Of a stretch of 64,000 bases of DNA, positions 36,351 to 43,984 are shown piece by piece. This DNA comes from Candidatus Pedobacter colombiensis. Its GTDB lineage: Bacteria > Bacteroidota > Bacteroidia > Sphingobacteriales > Sphingobacteriaceae. The notes under the pieces are model-generated. The model saw nothing but the letters and a program-made list of their open reading frames with translations, searched no databases and was not told the DNA's origin. The translations under genes and the position numbers were made by a program. How positions within the stretch are numbered: the first letter of the stretch is position 1; every line of letters begins with the position of its first letter. The DNA is taken from assembly GCA_029202485.1 (NCBI GenBank), contig CP119313.1, positions 2,232,001-2,296,000 of the forward strand, in the 5' to 3' direction.

Positions 36351-37409
36351 ATGAAAACTTCATTAAAATTTTTAATAGTACTGTTATTCGTAAGTAACTT
36401 ATCTTTTGGTCAAGACTTCTTTAAAAAGATTGATTCATTAATAAAAGTGAATTATCAAAATAATCCGGATATAGGTATAAGCGTTGGTTTTATTCATAAT
36501 AATAAACAGAATTATACTTCCTATGGTACGTTAAATAAAGAAAGTCAAATAAATATTGATAGAAATTCCATATTTGAAATTGCATCGATTACTAAAATTT
36601 TAACTTCAAATCTAATTGCACAAGCTGTTATTGATAAAAAAGTGAAATTGGATGATTACATCGATACTTACCTTCCACAAGAGTATACATTACATAAAAA
36701 CCTTATTAATAAAATAAAAATATCTGATCTGGCATCTCATCAATCTGGGTTACCCGATTTAGATTTTGGAAAGTTTATAAAATTAAATGCACAACAGCCA
36801 TTAAAGAGTGTAACACAAAAGACATTAACCGATATTATAAACAATTGCAGTGAATTGATTGACTATGGACGATATCGCTATTCTACAATTGGATATACAT
36901 TACTTGGTCAGATATTAGAAAACCTATATGGAAAGAGTTACAATGAAATTATTGGAGAAAAAATAATAAGCCCTTTGCAAATGACCAATACTTTAACTAA
37001 GGAATTTAATATTAAAAACATTACTACAGGCTATAACCCAAATGGCGGTGTTCAGGAATTTTTCGACTGGAATATTACAGCGCCTGCTGGATTAGTGAAA
37101 TCTAATGCTTCTGATATGATTATATTTTTAAAAGCGGTATTAAATAAAGAAAATACAATAGGCAAAGCTGCAATAATAACCGAAAATATCTTCTATAAAG
37201 ATGAAAATAGAGAGATGGGATTGGGCACGAACGTCGTAACGGATGATAAAAATACAATTTATTTGAAATCAGGCGATTCTATGGGGCAATCTTCAATTAT
37301 ATGTTATAACAGAGCTAAAAATTGGGGGATTATTTTACTTCTGAACCATAGAAACTCGAAAATGAGACAAAACTTATTGAATAAAATTTATGAGACGGTC
37401 TTGAAATAA
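36351..37409 (+). CDS. Secreted serine hydrolase, class C beta-lactamase/EstB superfamily
   Basis: 352 residues with signal peptide (LKFLIVLLFVSNLSFGQ). Ser79-x-x-Lys82 in ASITKILTS is the acylation motif of the penicillin-binding-protein/beta-lactamase fold, and LASHQSGLPDL is the usual following block. The second motif reads YRYSTIGY (Tyr177), where Y-S-N is common, so the Asn is Thr. KSGDSMGQSSIICYN occupies the third (KTG/HxG) region. Most single members in Bacteroidota are esterases or D-aminopeptidases; resistance to beta-lactams is not implied. It follows a membrane AraC regulator after a terminator, within accessory DNA between two tRNA-Lys genes. Confidence 0.87.
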   Translation: MKTSLKFLIVLLFVSNLSFGQDFFKKIDSLIKVNYQNNPDIGISVGFIHNNKQNYTSYGTLNKESQINIDRNSIFEIASITKILTSNLIAQAVIDKKVKLDDYIDTYLPQEYTLHKNLINKIKISDLASHQSGLPDLDFGKFIKLNAQQPLKSVTQKTLTDIINNCSELIDYGRYRYSTIGYTLLGQILENLYGKSYNEIIGEKIISPLQMTNTLTKEFNIKNITTGYNPNGGVQEFFDWNITAPAGLVKSNASDMIIFLKAVLNKENTIGKAAIITENIFYKDENREMGLGTNVVTDDKNTIYLKSGDSMGQSSIICYNRAKNWGIILLLNHRNSKMRQNLLNKIYETVLK

Positions 37410-37476
37410 ACAATTAAGGCTAAATTAAAAAAGCCAGTATGCAGCTGAGCTGCAAGCTTCCTATGTAGTTGCAATA

Positions 37477-37563
37477 ATGGAAGTAATATCATTAAATTTG
37501 CCGTCCAAAGGAACAAATGATACGGAGGACCCGGAATACTTTAAACAATCACGCAAAACATAA
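37477..37563 (+). CDS. Possible 28-residue peptide or leader directly before the HTH gene
   Basis: An ATG-started frame of 28 codons ends with TAA at 37561-37563, and the next ATG follows at once (TAAATG). The peptide is hydrophilic and matches nothing I know. It could be the remains of a truncated partner gene, such as a toxin, or a translational leader. Only frame and junction support it. Confidence 0.25.
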   Translation: MEVISLNLPSKGTNDTEDPEYFKQSRKT

Positions 37564-37827
37564 ATGGAAGAGAACGATTTTGTATCTATCTGGCTGGAAG
37601 AGAGTGGAAATCCAGCTATAGGGGAATTAACGCGGCTAAATCTGGAGGTTGCCGGTAAAACTGCAAAAACCTTAGCCGATAAAGGTCTTTCAGAAAATGA
37701 CCTTGCTATTTCGCTGGACATCAATCCAGACGAAATAAAAAGATGGCTGAAGGGCAGTCATTCATTCAGCATAAAAATAATAAAAGAAATCTCGGCTACT
37801 GTGGCAGATTATTCTGCAAAACCATAA
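37564..37827 (+). CDS. Small XRE-like helix-turn-helix protein (antitoxin-like)
   Basis: 87 residues. LADKGLSENDLAISLDIN, PDEIKRWLKGSHSFSIK and IIKEISATV follow the five-helix Cro/XRE pattern used by HigA-type antitoxins. The N-terminal half (LTRLNLEVAGKTAKTL) is helical. No intact toxin gene lies on either side; a 28-codon frame directly upstream is too short. It may be a lone regulator or the remains of a toxin-antitoxin pair carried with the tRNA-Lys accessory block. The fold is a good match by eye; the function is inferred. Confidence 0.6.
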   Translation: MEENDFVSIWLEESGNPAIGELTRLNLEVAGKTAKTLADKGLSENDLAISLDINPDEIKRWLKGSHSFSIKIIKEISATVADYSAKP

Positions 37828-37948
37828 TTAATCTGCTAGTTGCGATGTAATTTCAAGAATCATGATATATATCAGTATTTTTTTTTGCTATAAATCAATC
37901 TTTTAGCGTGAAAATTTGCCTTAAGTTGAAATTAAATCTTTACTAAGG

Positions 37949-37978
37949 TTTGAAATTCATATAAATTTTATACTTTTG
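37949..37978 (+). promoter_or_regulatory. Promoter of tRNA-Lys copy 2
   Basis: TTTG at 37949-37952 and TACTTTTG at 37971-37978 with 18 bases between, a good match to the Bacteroidota consensus, 22 bases before the tRNA. Confidence 0.72.
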
Positions 37979-37999
37979 CACTCCTTCAAACAAAGGAAT

Positions 38000-38072
38000 G
38001 ATTCCGTAGCTCAGCTGGTAGAGCATTACACTTTTAATGTAGTGGTCCTGGGTTCGAATCCCAGCGGGATCA
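38000..38072 (+). tRNA. tRNA-Lys (anticodon TTT), copy 2
   Basis: Same 73-base sequence and cloverleaf as at 34850; anticodon at 38033-38035; encoded CCA at 38073-38075. It lies in the first of two roughly 260-bp direct repeats. Confidence 0.97.
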
Positions 38073-38086
38073 CCAGAATAGAATTA

Positions 38087-38122
38087 AAGCCTTGAAAATC
38101 AACAGATTGCAAGGCTTTTTTG
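38087..38122 (+). terminator. Terminator after tRNA-Lys copy 2
   Basis: AAGCCTTG (38087-38094) pairs with CAAGGCTT (38110-38117), followed by a T run. Confidence 0.75.
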
Positions 38123-38154
38123 TTTTTACAGTCAATATCACTGTCAATTATTAC

Positions 38155-39549
38155 GGATCAAGTGGCTGTTGCACAACATTGTATTAAGAAATCATTTATT
38201 TTTATGAAAAAGATAGATTTTAGGTAGTTTGATTTCAGCTTCAGTTATAGCTTTTTATATTAGTTCGGTATATCGGGTATACCATTTGATTAAGTGATAA
38301 CAATGTGATCCAGCTTTTTTCCAGATTCTTTTCAAGTACTTGTGCTTGATTTAAGATTTTTCGGGAGCCATATTTTAACATTTTTTTGAGGTTATAGACT
38401 GTTGCGGCTACAGCCAGGCATTTATTTACGCCGACTAGTTTCTTGCATCCAACCTTTTTCATACCTAGGTAAGTCACTAATGTTCCAATCACTGGTTCAA
38501 CTGTACTTTGGCGCTTTTTCATCAATATCTTTGCCTTTCGCGTCTGCATTCGGTCATAATAATGTTTACCCACGATCTCATTATTAACTCCGCCATTGAC
38601 CGTCATGACCGGACATTCGTTCTTCATACTGCATTCCCTGCACACCAGTTTACTTAGTTTGTATACATGTTTATGTCCTGTAGCAGTGGGGGGGGGGCTG
38701 TAAGTCAATGAACCACCTCTGGGGCAGATGTACAAATTTTCGTTGGCGTGATAGGTAAAGCCTTCTCGTTGATAGATGAATTTATGGTTATTGGGGATAT
38801 AGCCGATCAATCCCTGATCCTCAATCGCCTTTAGTGCCGGTAGACTGCTATAGCCGGCATCAGCTACGACCTCCTGTACCTGTAATCCGTTCTCCTTCAG
38901 GGTTTCTGTTAATTTAGGAAGCAGCTCAGGAAGACACTGTTGGTCTCGCTTGCCCGCTCTGAAGTCATGAGCGGATTCCTTGTCCTGTTGGGATAGCTCT
39001 GCACTGCTCGACCATACTGTCTAATAAGGCGTTCGGCTTGATGTAAACACTGTCAACAGCCTGTCGCCGACCATACCTTTATCGATACATTGCTTAAGAA
39101 CCCGTTTGAACAGTTTCATGAGCACCTCTTGCCCATACAAATTGTCGGGTTCTACTCAAAGTACTATGCCAAGAAAGTTGCTCTCAAGGTCGTAGCCTAT
39201 AAAATAAAGAATATCCATTCGCATTGCCGCCATATTGATGATCCGACGGTCGCTGTTGAGATTTTCCAAATAACCAGCAAGCATGAGCTTCATGAATACT
39301 ACAGGATCAATACTCTTTTGCCCTTCCTGACCATAATACTTCTTGGTGAGGTTGTAGAGGAAGCTAAAATCAAGCTGCTCTTTAAGATGGCGGTACACAT
39401 TATCGACAGGGATCTGATCAGATAATTAGAAATTGATGAATAATTTTTCTTGATATATTTTTTTGCCTTGCGTGATGCAATGTCTTGATAATAAGGTGGA
39501 TATAAAAATATATTGCAAGATAATTAGTTGTGCAACAGCCACTTGATCC
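38155..39549 (-). mobile_element. Decayed IS1182-type insertion sequence
   Basis: Perfect terminal inverted repeats of 22 bases at 38155-38176 and 39528-39549, with the core GTGGCTGTTGCACAA on the left and its complement on the right. Both ends carry GATC, which is a palindrome and so could be either part of the repeat or a 4-base target duplication. The single transposase gene runs on the minus strand and is broken by several frameshifts. The element sits between tRNA-Lys copy 2 and the remains of an integrase. Confidence 0.85.
38241..39425 (-). pseudogene. IS1182-family transposase, broken by frameshifts
   Basis: Read from 39425 down. First piece: LSDQIPVDNVYRHLKEQ, then LDFSFLYNLTKKYYGQ and DPVVFMKLMLAGYLENL (the DUF772-type N-terminal part), shifting frame near 39156 after FIGYDLESN. 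Second piece: LYGQEVLMKLFKRVLKQ and CIDKGMVGDR. Third, in another frame: AVDSVYIKPN and LLDSMVE. Fourth, open to the stop at 38241: AELSQQDKESAHDFRAGKRD, EVVADAGYSSLPALKAIED, GYIPNN, the Cys-rich CRECSMKNECPV, and the C-terminal KLVGVNKCLAVAATVYNLKK. At least three frame changes are needed and a TAA precedes the first piece, so no intact enzyme can be made. A run of ten G (38688-38697) lies in the last piece. Confidence 0.85.
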
Positions 39550-39808
39550 CTTATTTTATCTTTTTAAGAATTACAGTAGACGGCATCTGTTCGGAAGTGT
39601 CTACCAGCAGATGCTGTGAGCCGGAAAAGTGGAATGCAAAAGCAGGGAAAGTGATCGGCACAAAGAGGATGTTAAAACCCTTAATGCCTATCTGGATAGC
39701 ATAAAAGCAAAGGTTTTTGCAGCGCATACCCTACTCAGTATAGACGGAGCCCAAATAACTGCTGATAGTGTTAAAGGTAACCTTATTACGCCTAAGTTTA
39801 AAAAATAG
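39550..39808 (+). pseudogene. Tyrosine integrase remnant, N-terminal arm-binding domain
   Basis: Starting at the IS1182 boundary, one frame reads IFLRITVDGICSEVSTSRCC, then EPEKWNAKAGKVIGTK; after a shift the next reads EDVKTLNAYLDSIKAKVF, AAHTLLSIDGAQITADSV and a stop at 39806-39808. This order (beta strands, EPEKWN, helix with LNAYLDSIKAK) is that of the arm DNA-binding domain of Bacteroidota phage-type integrases. No catalytic domain follows. It is a frameshifted, truncated relic, probably from the element that once used the adjacent tRNA-Lys gene. Confidence 0.7.
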
Positions 39809-39820
39809 CCAATTTGAAGC

Positions 39821-39862
39821 AAAAAAAAACGGCAACCGAAATACCACTTTCAGTTGCCGTTT
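39821..39862 (-). terminator. Terminator of the outer-membrane barrel gene
   Basis: AACGGCAAC (39828-39836) pairs with GTTGCCGTT (39853-39861); on the minus strand a run of nine T follows. It lies just after the stop of the gene at 39880. Confidence 0.75.
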
Positions 39863-39879
39863 ATGACTTACTATAAGGT

Positions 39880-40440
39880 TTAAAACCGTAAACTAACGCC
39901 TATTGAAATGGAGCTCAGGTTATCCTTTATACTTCCAGGAGCATCTACAAAATCGTAACTTACCCTTTGGTACCTATAACCAAGTTCAGGACTAATCGAG
40001 GTTCTTGTTTTTATAGGTATTTTCCAGCCCAATCCACCCTCAGCCATTAGCCCACCACCAGTATGAGAGGTTACACTAAATGAATAACCCGTGCCTCCAA
40101 ATAAATAGGGAGTAGATTTACCATTGGTTAGATCGTAATTAGCTTGTATGTAAACCGGGATTGTCGTAACAGTCGGATTTACATAAGCAGCAATACCCAC
40201 GCCAACACCCAGCGCCAGCTTAGGTGTAACATAGTACCCGTTGACACTGGATATTTCTGTACCCCTTTGTTTAAAAGCAGCTCCTTGCTGGTCTTTTAAG
40301 CCGGGAAGAAATCCGACTTTAGTTTTGTTAAAATAACCTTTCCTATTCACATCCTGTGCGCTTACGTTACTTTGAAGGCATACTATTGACAAGGTGAACA
40401 GTATCATAAATTTCCAGTTTTTATTACTCATATCTTTCAT
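39880..40440 (-). CDS. Outer-membrane beta-barrel protein
   Basis: About 186 residues from ATG 40440 (an ATG at 40431 is equally possible; the GTG at 40464 inside the upstream gene is unlikely). Signal peptide MILFTLSIVCLQSNVSAQ. The rest alternates short polar/hydrophobic strands: YVTPKLALGVGVGIAAYV, TTIPVYIQANYDL, STPYLFGGTGYSF, GGLMAEGGLGWKIPI, SISPELGYRYQRVSYDF, and a closing aromatic strand SSISIGVSLRF. This is an OmpW/porin-like 8-strand barrel typical of Bacteroidota. It directly follows the 402-residue gene at 40457 on the same strand, so they are co-transcribed. Function unknown. Confidence 0.75.
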   Translation of the reverse strand: MKDMSNKNWKFMILFTLSIVCLQSNVSAQDVNRKGYFNKTKVGFLPGLKDQQGAAFKQRGTEISSVNGYYVTPKLALGVGVGIAAYVNPTVTTIPVYIQANYDLTNGKSTPYLFGGTGYSFSVTSHTGGGLMAEGGLGWKIPIKTRTSISPELGYRYQRVSYDFVDAPGSIKDNLSSISIGVSLRF

Positions 40441-40456
40441 TAATTTATCAGCATAT

Positions 40457-41665
40457 TTAATCACCTACAATGATTCTCGCGCCTTTCCAAACATTGTTGT
40501 ATTTAGCTATTCCAAAAACAGAAGCTCTGCTGATGGTGAATTTTAAAGGTGCATATCCTAAAGTTGGAGGACCGTCAAAACCCCAGCTCGCTTTAACACC
40601 AATAGACCAATCAAAGACTTTTGACAAGCTTTCGGTATTGTAGCCGATAATCTCATCTCTATCCTGAACAATACTAATACTCCTCTTTCCAAAATCCGCC
40701 CAAACTTTATAAGCGTAATTAACTGTTCTTTCCGATTTCGGCTTAAGTCCTGATACTGTAGGCAACATCTCGTGTATTTTCTTTATACCTTTTTGAAGCG
40801 CTTCATTTCTGTCAAAGGTAAAAGGATATCCCAGAAGATCAACTTCTACATAATCTTTTGTTACTTTCGGCAAATCTAATTTGGTAAAGCGTTGAGGAGT
40901 AGTTGAAATTGGCGCAGATGGTGCACTTGGTAACGAGCCAATGTAATACTCCATAGCATCCCATCCCATTCTGAGTTCAGACGCATTCGTCCCAGACCAT
41001 CCGATCCAGTTTTTTTTCTGCATTTTTACTGAAACGCCTATTGATGAATATACTCCCCATGACATATTATAAAAATTAACCCTAACTCTTCTTTTAGATT
41101 CAAAGTTTTCGGTATGTATTTCCTCTCTTCCAAATATAGACTCAAATAGTTTTCCAAGCCATGTTTTTCCTCCATATTTTATGGTGGGTAAGTTGTCATA
41201 AATCCAAGCGTCTGCGTCAGGTCTATACTGCCAAGTTGCCGAATATGTAACCGGATAGTCTTGTACCTGTAGGACATTCTCAATTTGGTTCACTGAAGCC
41301 TCATAAGTATCTATAAGTGTGACACCTTCTTCAATTTGATAGACATTGTCACTTATTCTGTTTTGATAAAATGGATCATCTACCAGTACTTGATCTTCCT
41401 CATAAGGGATAGCATTTAGCCTTTGTATGAATCCGGTGTAAGCAGGTTGCTCAATCATAAATGTTCCGTAAGGTGTAACTTTATATATAGTATTCTCAAC
41501 CATTACCTCTAGGTTTTCATTTAAAACTGCCGCAAAATTTTCATCGGGAATGAGTTGCTCAATCTGTTCTTTATAAGCATCTACCACTTCCATTTCCTGG
41601 GGTGAAGACTGTACTAAACTTACTTTTGAAAGATTTGAGGTGAAGCTATTTATAATACTCCCCAA
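40457..41665 (-). CDS. Protein of unknown function, N-terminus apparently cut by the IS3 element
   Basis: The open frame gives up to 402 residues, but its first codons (TTG at 41665) come from the left end of the adjacent IS3 element. The first ATG in native sequence is at 41593 (MEVVDAYKEQIEQLIPDENF). The next part, NLEVMVENTIYKVTPYGTFM, resembles secreted Bacteroidota lipoproteins that carry a signal peptide, and none is seen here; I infer loss of the 5' end with the promoter. The C-terminal half has KTWLGKLFESIFG, RRVRVNFYNMSWGVYSSIGV, a Ser/Pro linker near residue 248 and a final beta-rich region (LKFTISRASVFGIAKYN). No known family. The outer-membrane barrel at 39880 follows. It may no longer be expressed. 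Confidence 0.55.
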   Translation of the reverse strand: MGSIINSFTSNLSKVSLVQSSPQEMEVVDAYKEQIEQLIPDENFAAVLNENLEVMVENTIYKVTPYGTFMIEQPAYTGFIQRLNAIPYEEDQVLVDDPFYQNRISDNVYQIEEGVTLIDTYEASVNQIENVLQVQDYPVTYSATWQYRPDADAWIYDNLPTIKYGGKTWLGKLFESIFGREEIHTENFESKRRVRVNFYNMSWGVYSSIGVSVKMQKKNWIGWSGTNASELRMGWDAMEYYIGSLPSAPSAPISTTPQRFTKLDLPKVTKDYVEVDLLGYPFTFDRNEALQKGIKKIHEMLPTVSGLKPKSERTVNYAYKVWADFGKRSISIVQDRDEIIGYNTESLSKVFDWSIGVKASWGFDGPPTLGYAPLKFTISRASVFGIAKYNNVWKGARIIVGD

Positions 41666-41707
41666 ATATTGGACAGCTGATTAAATTCATAAATTTAACA
41701 GTTGAAA

Positions 41708-41986
41708 ATGAAAAAAGAGCGTAGAAAATTCAGTTCTGTTTTCAAGACCAAAGTGGTGCTTGAAGCAATTAAGGAAAGTAGTACCATGCAAGAACTTGCG
41801 TCCAAATACAGTCTCCATCCCACACAGATCACCGCGTGGAAGCGTGAATTTCTTGAGAAAGCCGATACGGTGTTTGGTTCAGAGAAACCAGATGAAAAGG
41901 AAGAATCTAAAGAGAAGGAACTGTACTCCAAGATTGGCGAACTTCAGATCCAGGTTGATTTCCTAAAAAAAGTCTTGGGGAAATGA
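41708..41986 (+). CDS. IS3-family transposase OrfA (helix-turn-helix)
   Basis: 92 residues from ATG 41708. RRKFSSVFKTKVVLEAIKES, MQELASKYSLHPTQITAWKR and EFLEKADTVFG form the HTH_Tnp_1 domain that binds the element ends; a Lys/Glu-rich leucine-zipper helix follows (LYSKIGELQIQVDFLKKVLG). The stop codon overlaps the orfB start (ATGA at 41983-41986). An A-rich slippery site close to the end can move ribosomes into the orfB frame to make the OrfAB transposase. Intact. Confidence 0.92.
   Translation: MKKERRKFSSVFKTKVVLEAIKESSTMQELASKYSLHPTQITAWKREFLEKADTVFGSEKPDEKEESKEKELYSKIGELQIQVDFLKKVLGK
41965..41972 (+). other. Probable -1 ribosomal frameshift site of the IS3 element
   Basis: Seven A followed by G, read in the orfA frame as cta aaa aaa gtc. 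Slipping back one base gives agt ctt ggg gaa atg, which is open into orfB. It fits the known A-AAA-AAG-type signals of the IS3 family. Confidence 0.65.
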
Positions 41987-42834
41987 GTATGATTGAAAGG
42001 CGTAGCCTTATTTCCCCGGAGCACCAGGCGCTGAGTATTGCCAGTCAGTGCAAGCTACTGAACTTGCAGCGCAGCTGCTATTATTTCAAGCCTAAAGGCG
42101 AGTCGCTGTTCAACCAGTCGATAATGAATTTGATTGACCGTAAGTTTCTTGACTGCCCGTTTTACGGCGTGGACCGGATGACTGCGTATCTTAACAAAGA
42201 TTTGGGATGTCATGTGAATAACAAGCGTATACGTCGTCTTTATCGTGTGATGAACCTGCGGACAATTTATCCTAAAAAGAACCTGAGCAAGGCTAATGCG
42301 GCACACCATAAATATCCATATTTGCTGAAAGGCTTGAAAATAGATCGGCCGGGCCAGGTTTGGCAGGCTGATATCACTTATATTCCCATGTTCAGAGGCT
42401 TCATGTATATGTTTGCCATTATTGATGTGTACAGCCGAAAGATTGTCGGATGGAGCATTTCAAATACCATGACCGTAGAATGGTGCAGAGATGTACTGCT
42501 TGAAACCATTGAAGAACATGGTACACCTGGTATATTTAATACGGATCAAGGCTCACAGTTCACCAGTCCGATCTTCACTAAAGCGCTTAAAGACAGTGAT
42601 GTAAGTATATCTATGGATGGCAAGGGAAGAGCCTTGGATAATGTGTTCATTGAGCGATTCTGGAGATCTTTGAAACAGGAGTATATTTATCTTAACCCAC
42701 CTAACGGTGGTATGGAATTATTCCAGGGTATAAAACGGTATGTGGAATTTTATAACAATGAACGAAGGCATCGGTCAATGGACGATCTTACGCCAAATGA
42801 GGTATTCTATCAAAATAATAAAAAAGTGTCCTAA
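41983..42834 (+). CDS. IS3-family transposase OrfB (DDE catalytic subunit)
   Basis: 283 residues. An HTH_21-type segment (FYGVDRMTAYLNKDLGCHVN, KRIRRLYRVMNLRTIYPKKN) precedes an rve integrase core: WQADITYIPMFRGFMYMF with Asp130, NTDQGSQFTS with Asp188 and DNVFIERFWRSLKQE with Glu224. The 35-residue spacing between the last two is the usual D-D(35)-E. Ends GIKRYVEFYNNERRHRS, DDLTPNEVFY. All catalytic residues are present and the frame is intact, so the element may still move. It starts inside the orfA stop. Confidence 0.95.
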   Translation: MSMIERRSLISPEHQALSIASQCKLLNLQRSCYYFKPKGESLFNQSIMNLIDRKFLDCPFYGVDRMTAYLNKDLGCHVNNKRIRRLYRVMNLRTIYPKKNLSKANAAHHKYPYLLKGLKIDRPGQVWQADITYIPMFRGFMYMFAIIDVYSRKIVGWSISNTMTVEWCRDVLLETIEEHGTPGIFNTDQGSQFTSPIFTKALKDSDVSISMDGKGRALDNVFIERFWRSLKQEYIYLNPPNGGMELFQGIKRYVEFYNNERRHRSMDDLTPNEVFYQNNKKVS

Positions 42835-42882
42835 ATAATCTTAAGTTTGACCTATAGCTGTCCAGCAAACCGGGAGTACTTC

Positions 42883-42984
42883 ACAATACCTAATCCAGCT
42901 ACCGATTATGACCTTATGTATCAACACAGCTTTGAAGACCTCGATGGCCACCATTGTGAATTTGTGTGGATGGATCCTAAATAA
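42883..42984 (+). pseudogene. C-terminal remnant of a VOC (glyoxalase-like) family protein
   Basis: Reading from the IS3 right end, TIPNPATDYDLMYQHSFEDL, then DGHHCEFVWMDPK and stop. This closely follows the C-terminus of PhnB/extradiol-dioxygenase-like VOC proteins (YQHSFEDLDGHxWEFxWMDP). The N-terminal three quarters are missing, removed at the IS3 boundary. No start codon; not expected to work. Confidence 0.75.
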
Positions 42985-43036
42985 AAATCAGATGTAATGA
43001 AAACACAACATATCTTAAATTTAAGGATAAAAAATT

Positions 43037-43510
43037 ATGGCAAATAACAAATTAATAAGAATGGACAATGTCGGCATTGTTGTAGAATCGCTCGACAACG
43101 CCATCCCTTTCTTTATTGAGTTAGGCCTAAAGCTTGAGGGGCGGGCCACTATTGAGGGTGAATGGGCTGGTCGTGTTACGGGACTGGGTGATCAGTGTGT
43201 AGAAATTGCCATGATGGTTACCCCTTATGGCCACAGTCGTCTGGAGCTTTCGCAATTTCTCAGCCCAGCTATAGTTTCAGACCATCGTGCAGCCCCCGTG
43301 AACACACTGGGTTATTTACGCGTCATGTTTACCGTCGAAGACATTGACGAGATGGTATCCCGGCTCAGTAAACATGGCGCCCAACTCGTTGGTGAAGTTG
43401 TTCAATATCAAGACTCATATCGGCTGTGCTATATTCGCGGGACAGAAGGGATTCTGATTGGTCTGGCAGAACAACTCGGCAATAAATACGAGGCCGATTA
43501 CTATTCCTAA
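43037..43510 (+). CDS. VOC-family (glyoxalase/bleomycin-resistance-like) protein
   Basis: 157 residues with the two-module beta-alpha-beta-beta-beta pattern: MDNVGIVVESLDNAIPFFIE, LGLKLEGRA, SRLELSQF for the first, LGYLRVMFTVEDIDEMVSRL and YIRGTEGILIGLAEQL for the second. Likely metal ligands Glu are visible in RLELS and GILIGLAEQ, but the His of glyoxalases is not obvious. VOC members include epimerases, dioxygenases and antibiotic-binding proteins; the substrate is unknown. It starts 52 bases after the VOC remnant and the gene after it lies only 4 bases downstream, so the two are likely co-transcribed. Confidence 0.83.
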   Translation: MANNKLIRMDNVGIVVESLDNAIPFFIELGLKLEGRATIEGEWAGRVTGLGDQCVEIAMMVTPYGHSRLELSQFLSPAIVSDHRAAPVNTLGYLRVMFTVEDIDEMVSRLSKHGAQLVGEVVQYQDSYRLCYIRGTEGILIGLAEQLGNKYEADYYS

Positions 43511-43514
43511 TTCT

Positions 43515-43895
43515 ATGACGATACTTGAAGGAAGGGTTCATTGGGCGTACAATTACGAATTAGAGAACAAAAAGAAATGGGTAAAGTATATTAGTGGCTT
43601 GTTCTCTTTCGTTTCACCTTTACATCAACATACCGGCTATGCTGTTTTAACAGATAGAATACTTTATGTATGTGGAGATAAAAATGTAACAATAGAGCTT
43701 CAGTCCATAGAAGAGGTGTATCTAGGTTTTGATGAAATTTTCCCCGCTTCTTCTGCGAAAAATTTTGGTCTCTTCTGGCAGCCATTGCGTATCAGATTTG
43801 GGGGCAACCAAGTAATATATGCAGTGATGGATTATAATGGAATTAATTCAAGTAATCAGTTATGGTTTGATTCACTGAAGAGCATGCTTGATTAA
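43515..43895 (+). CDS. Small protein with probable bacterial PH-like fold
   Basis: 126 residues from ATG 43515; an ATG-type frame beginning earlier at 43458 would run through the end of the VOC gene and is unlikely. GYAVLTDRILYVCGDKNVTI, ELQSIEEVYLGFD and LRIRFGGNQVIYAVMDYNGI are the alternating strands of PH/YdbT-like domains, ending with a helix SNQLWFDSLKSML. No signal peptide or membrane segment. Function unknown. It is the last gene before the second direct-repeat copy with tRNA-Lys 3. Confidence 0.6.
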   Translation: MTILEGRVHWAYNYELENKKKWVKYISGLFSFVSPLHQHTGYAVLTDRILYVCGDKNVTIELQSIEEVYLGFDEIFPASSAKNFGLFWQPLRIRFGGNQVIYAVMDYNGINSSNQLWFDSLKSMLD

Positions 43896-43984
43896 CGTAT
43901 TATTTATAGACAAAAAAATCAATCTATAAATCAATCGTTTAATGGAAATATCTGCGTTAAGTTGAAATTAAGTCTTTATTAAGG

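Larger units (their letters stand above)
37888..38146 (+). repeat. About 260-bp direct repeat, copy A (promoter + tRNA-Lys 2 + tail)
   Basis: Begins CTATAAATCAATC and ends in the shared tail (TTTTTACAGTCAATAT then cACTGTCA, 38121-38146). Copy B is at 43924-44183. Promoter and tRNA are almost or fully identical; the terminator stems between them differ in sequence. The start-to-start distance of the tRNAs is 6036 bases. Confidence 0.85.
41651..42883 (+). mobile_element. IS3-family insertion sequence (IS150-like ends)
   Basis: Inverted ends: TGGACAGCT at 41670-41678 against AGCTGTCCA at 42856-42864, with the similarity resuming outside at TACTCCC (41654-41660) against GGGAGTA, so the full ends are about 28 bases and the element about 1.23 kb. 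It carries orfA and orfB overlapping in the -1 frame, both intact. I found no clear target duplication. The flanks are a 5'-truncated gene on the left and the tail of a VOC gene on the right. Confidence 0.85.

Noticed and set aside
36351..37409. Antibiotic-resistance beta-lactamase
   Set aside because: Only the general serine hydrolase fold is supported; the YSN motif is altered and most such genes are esterases or peptidases.
39090..39425. A forward open frame of 111 codons in the IS1182 region
   Set aside because: It is the antisense of the transposase N-terminal part, which reads clearly on the minus strand.
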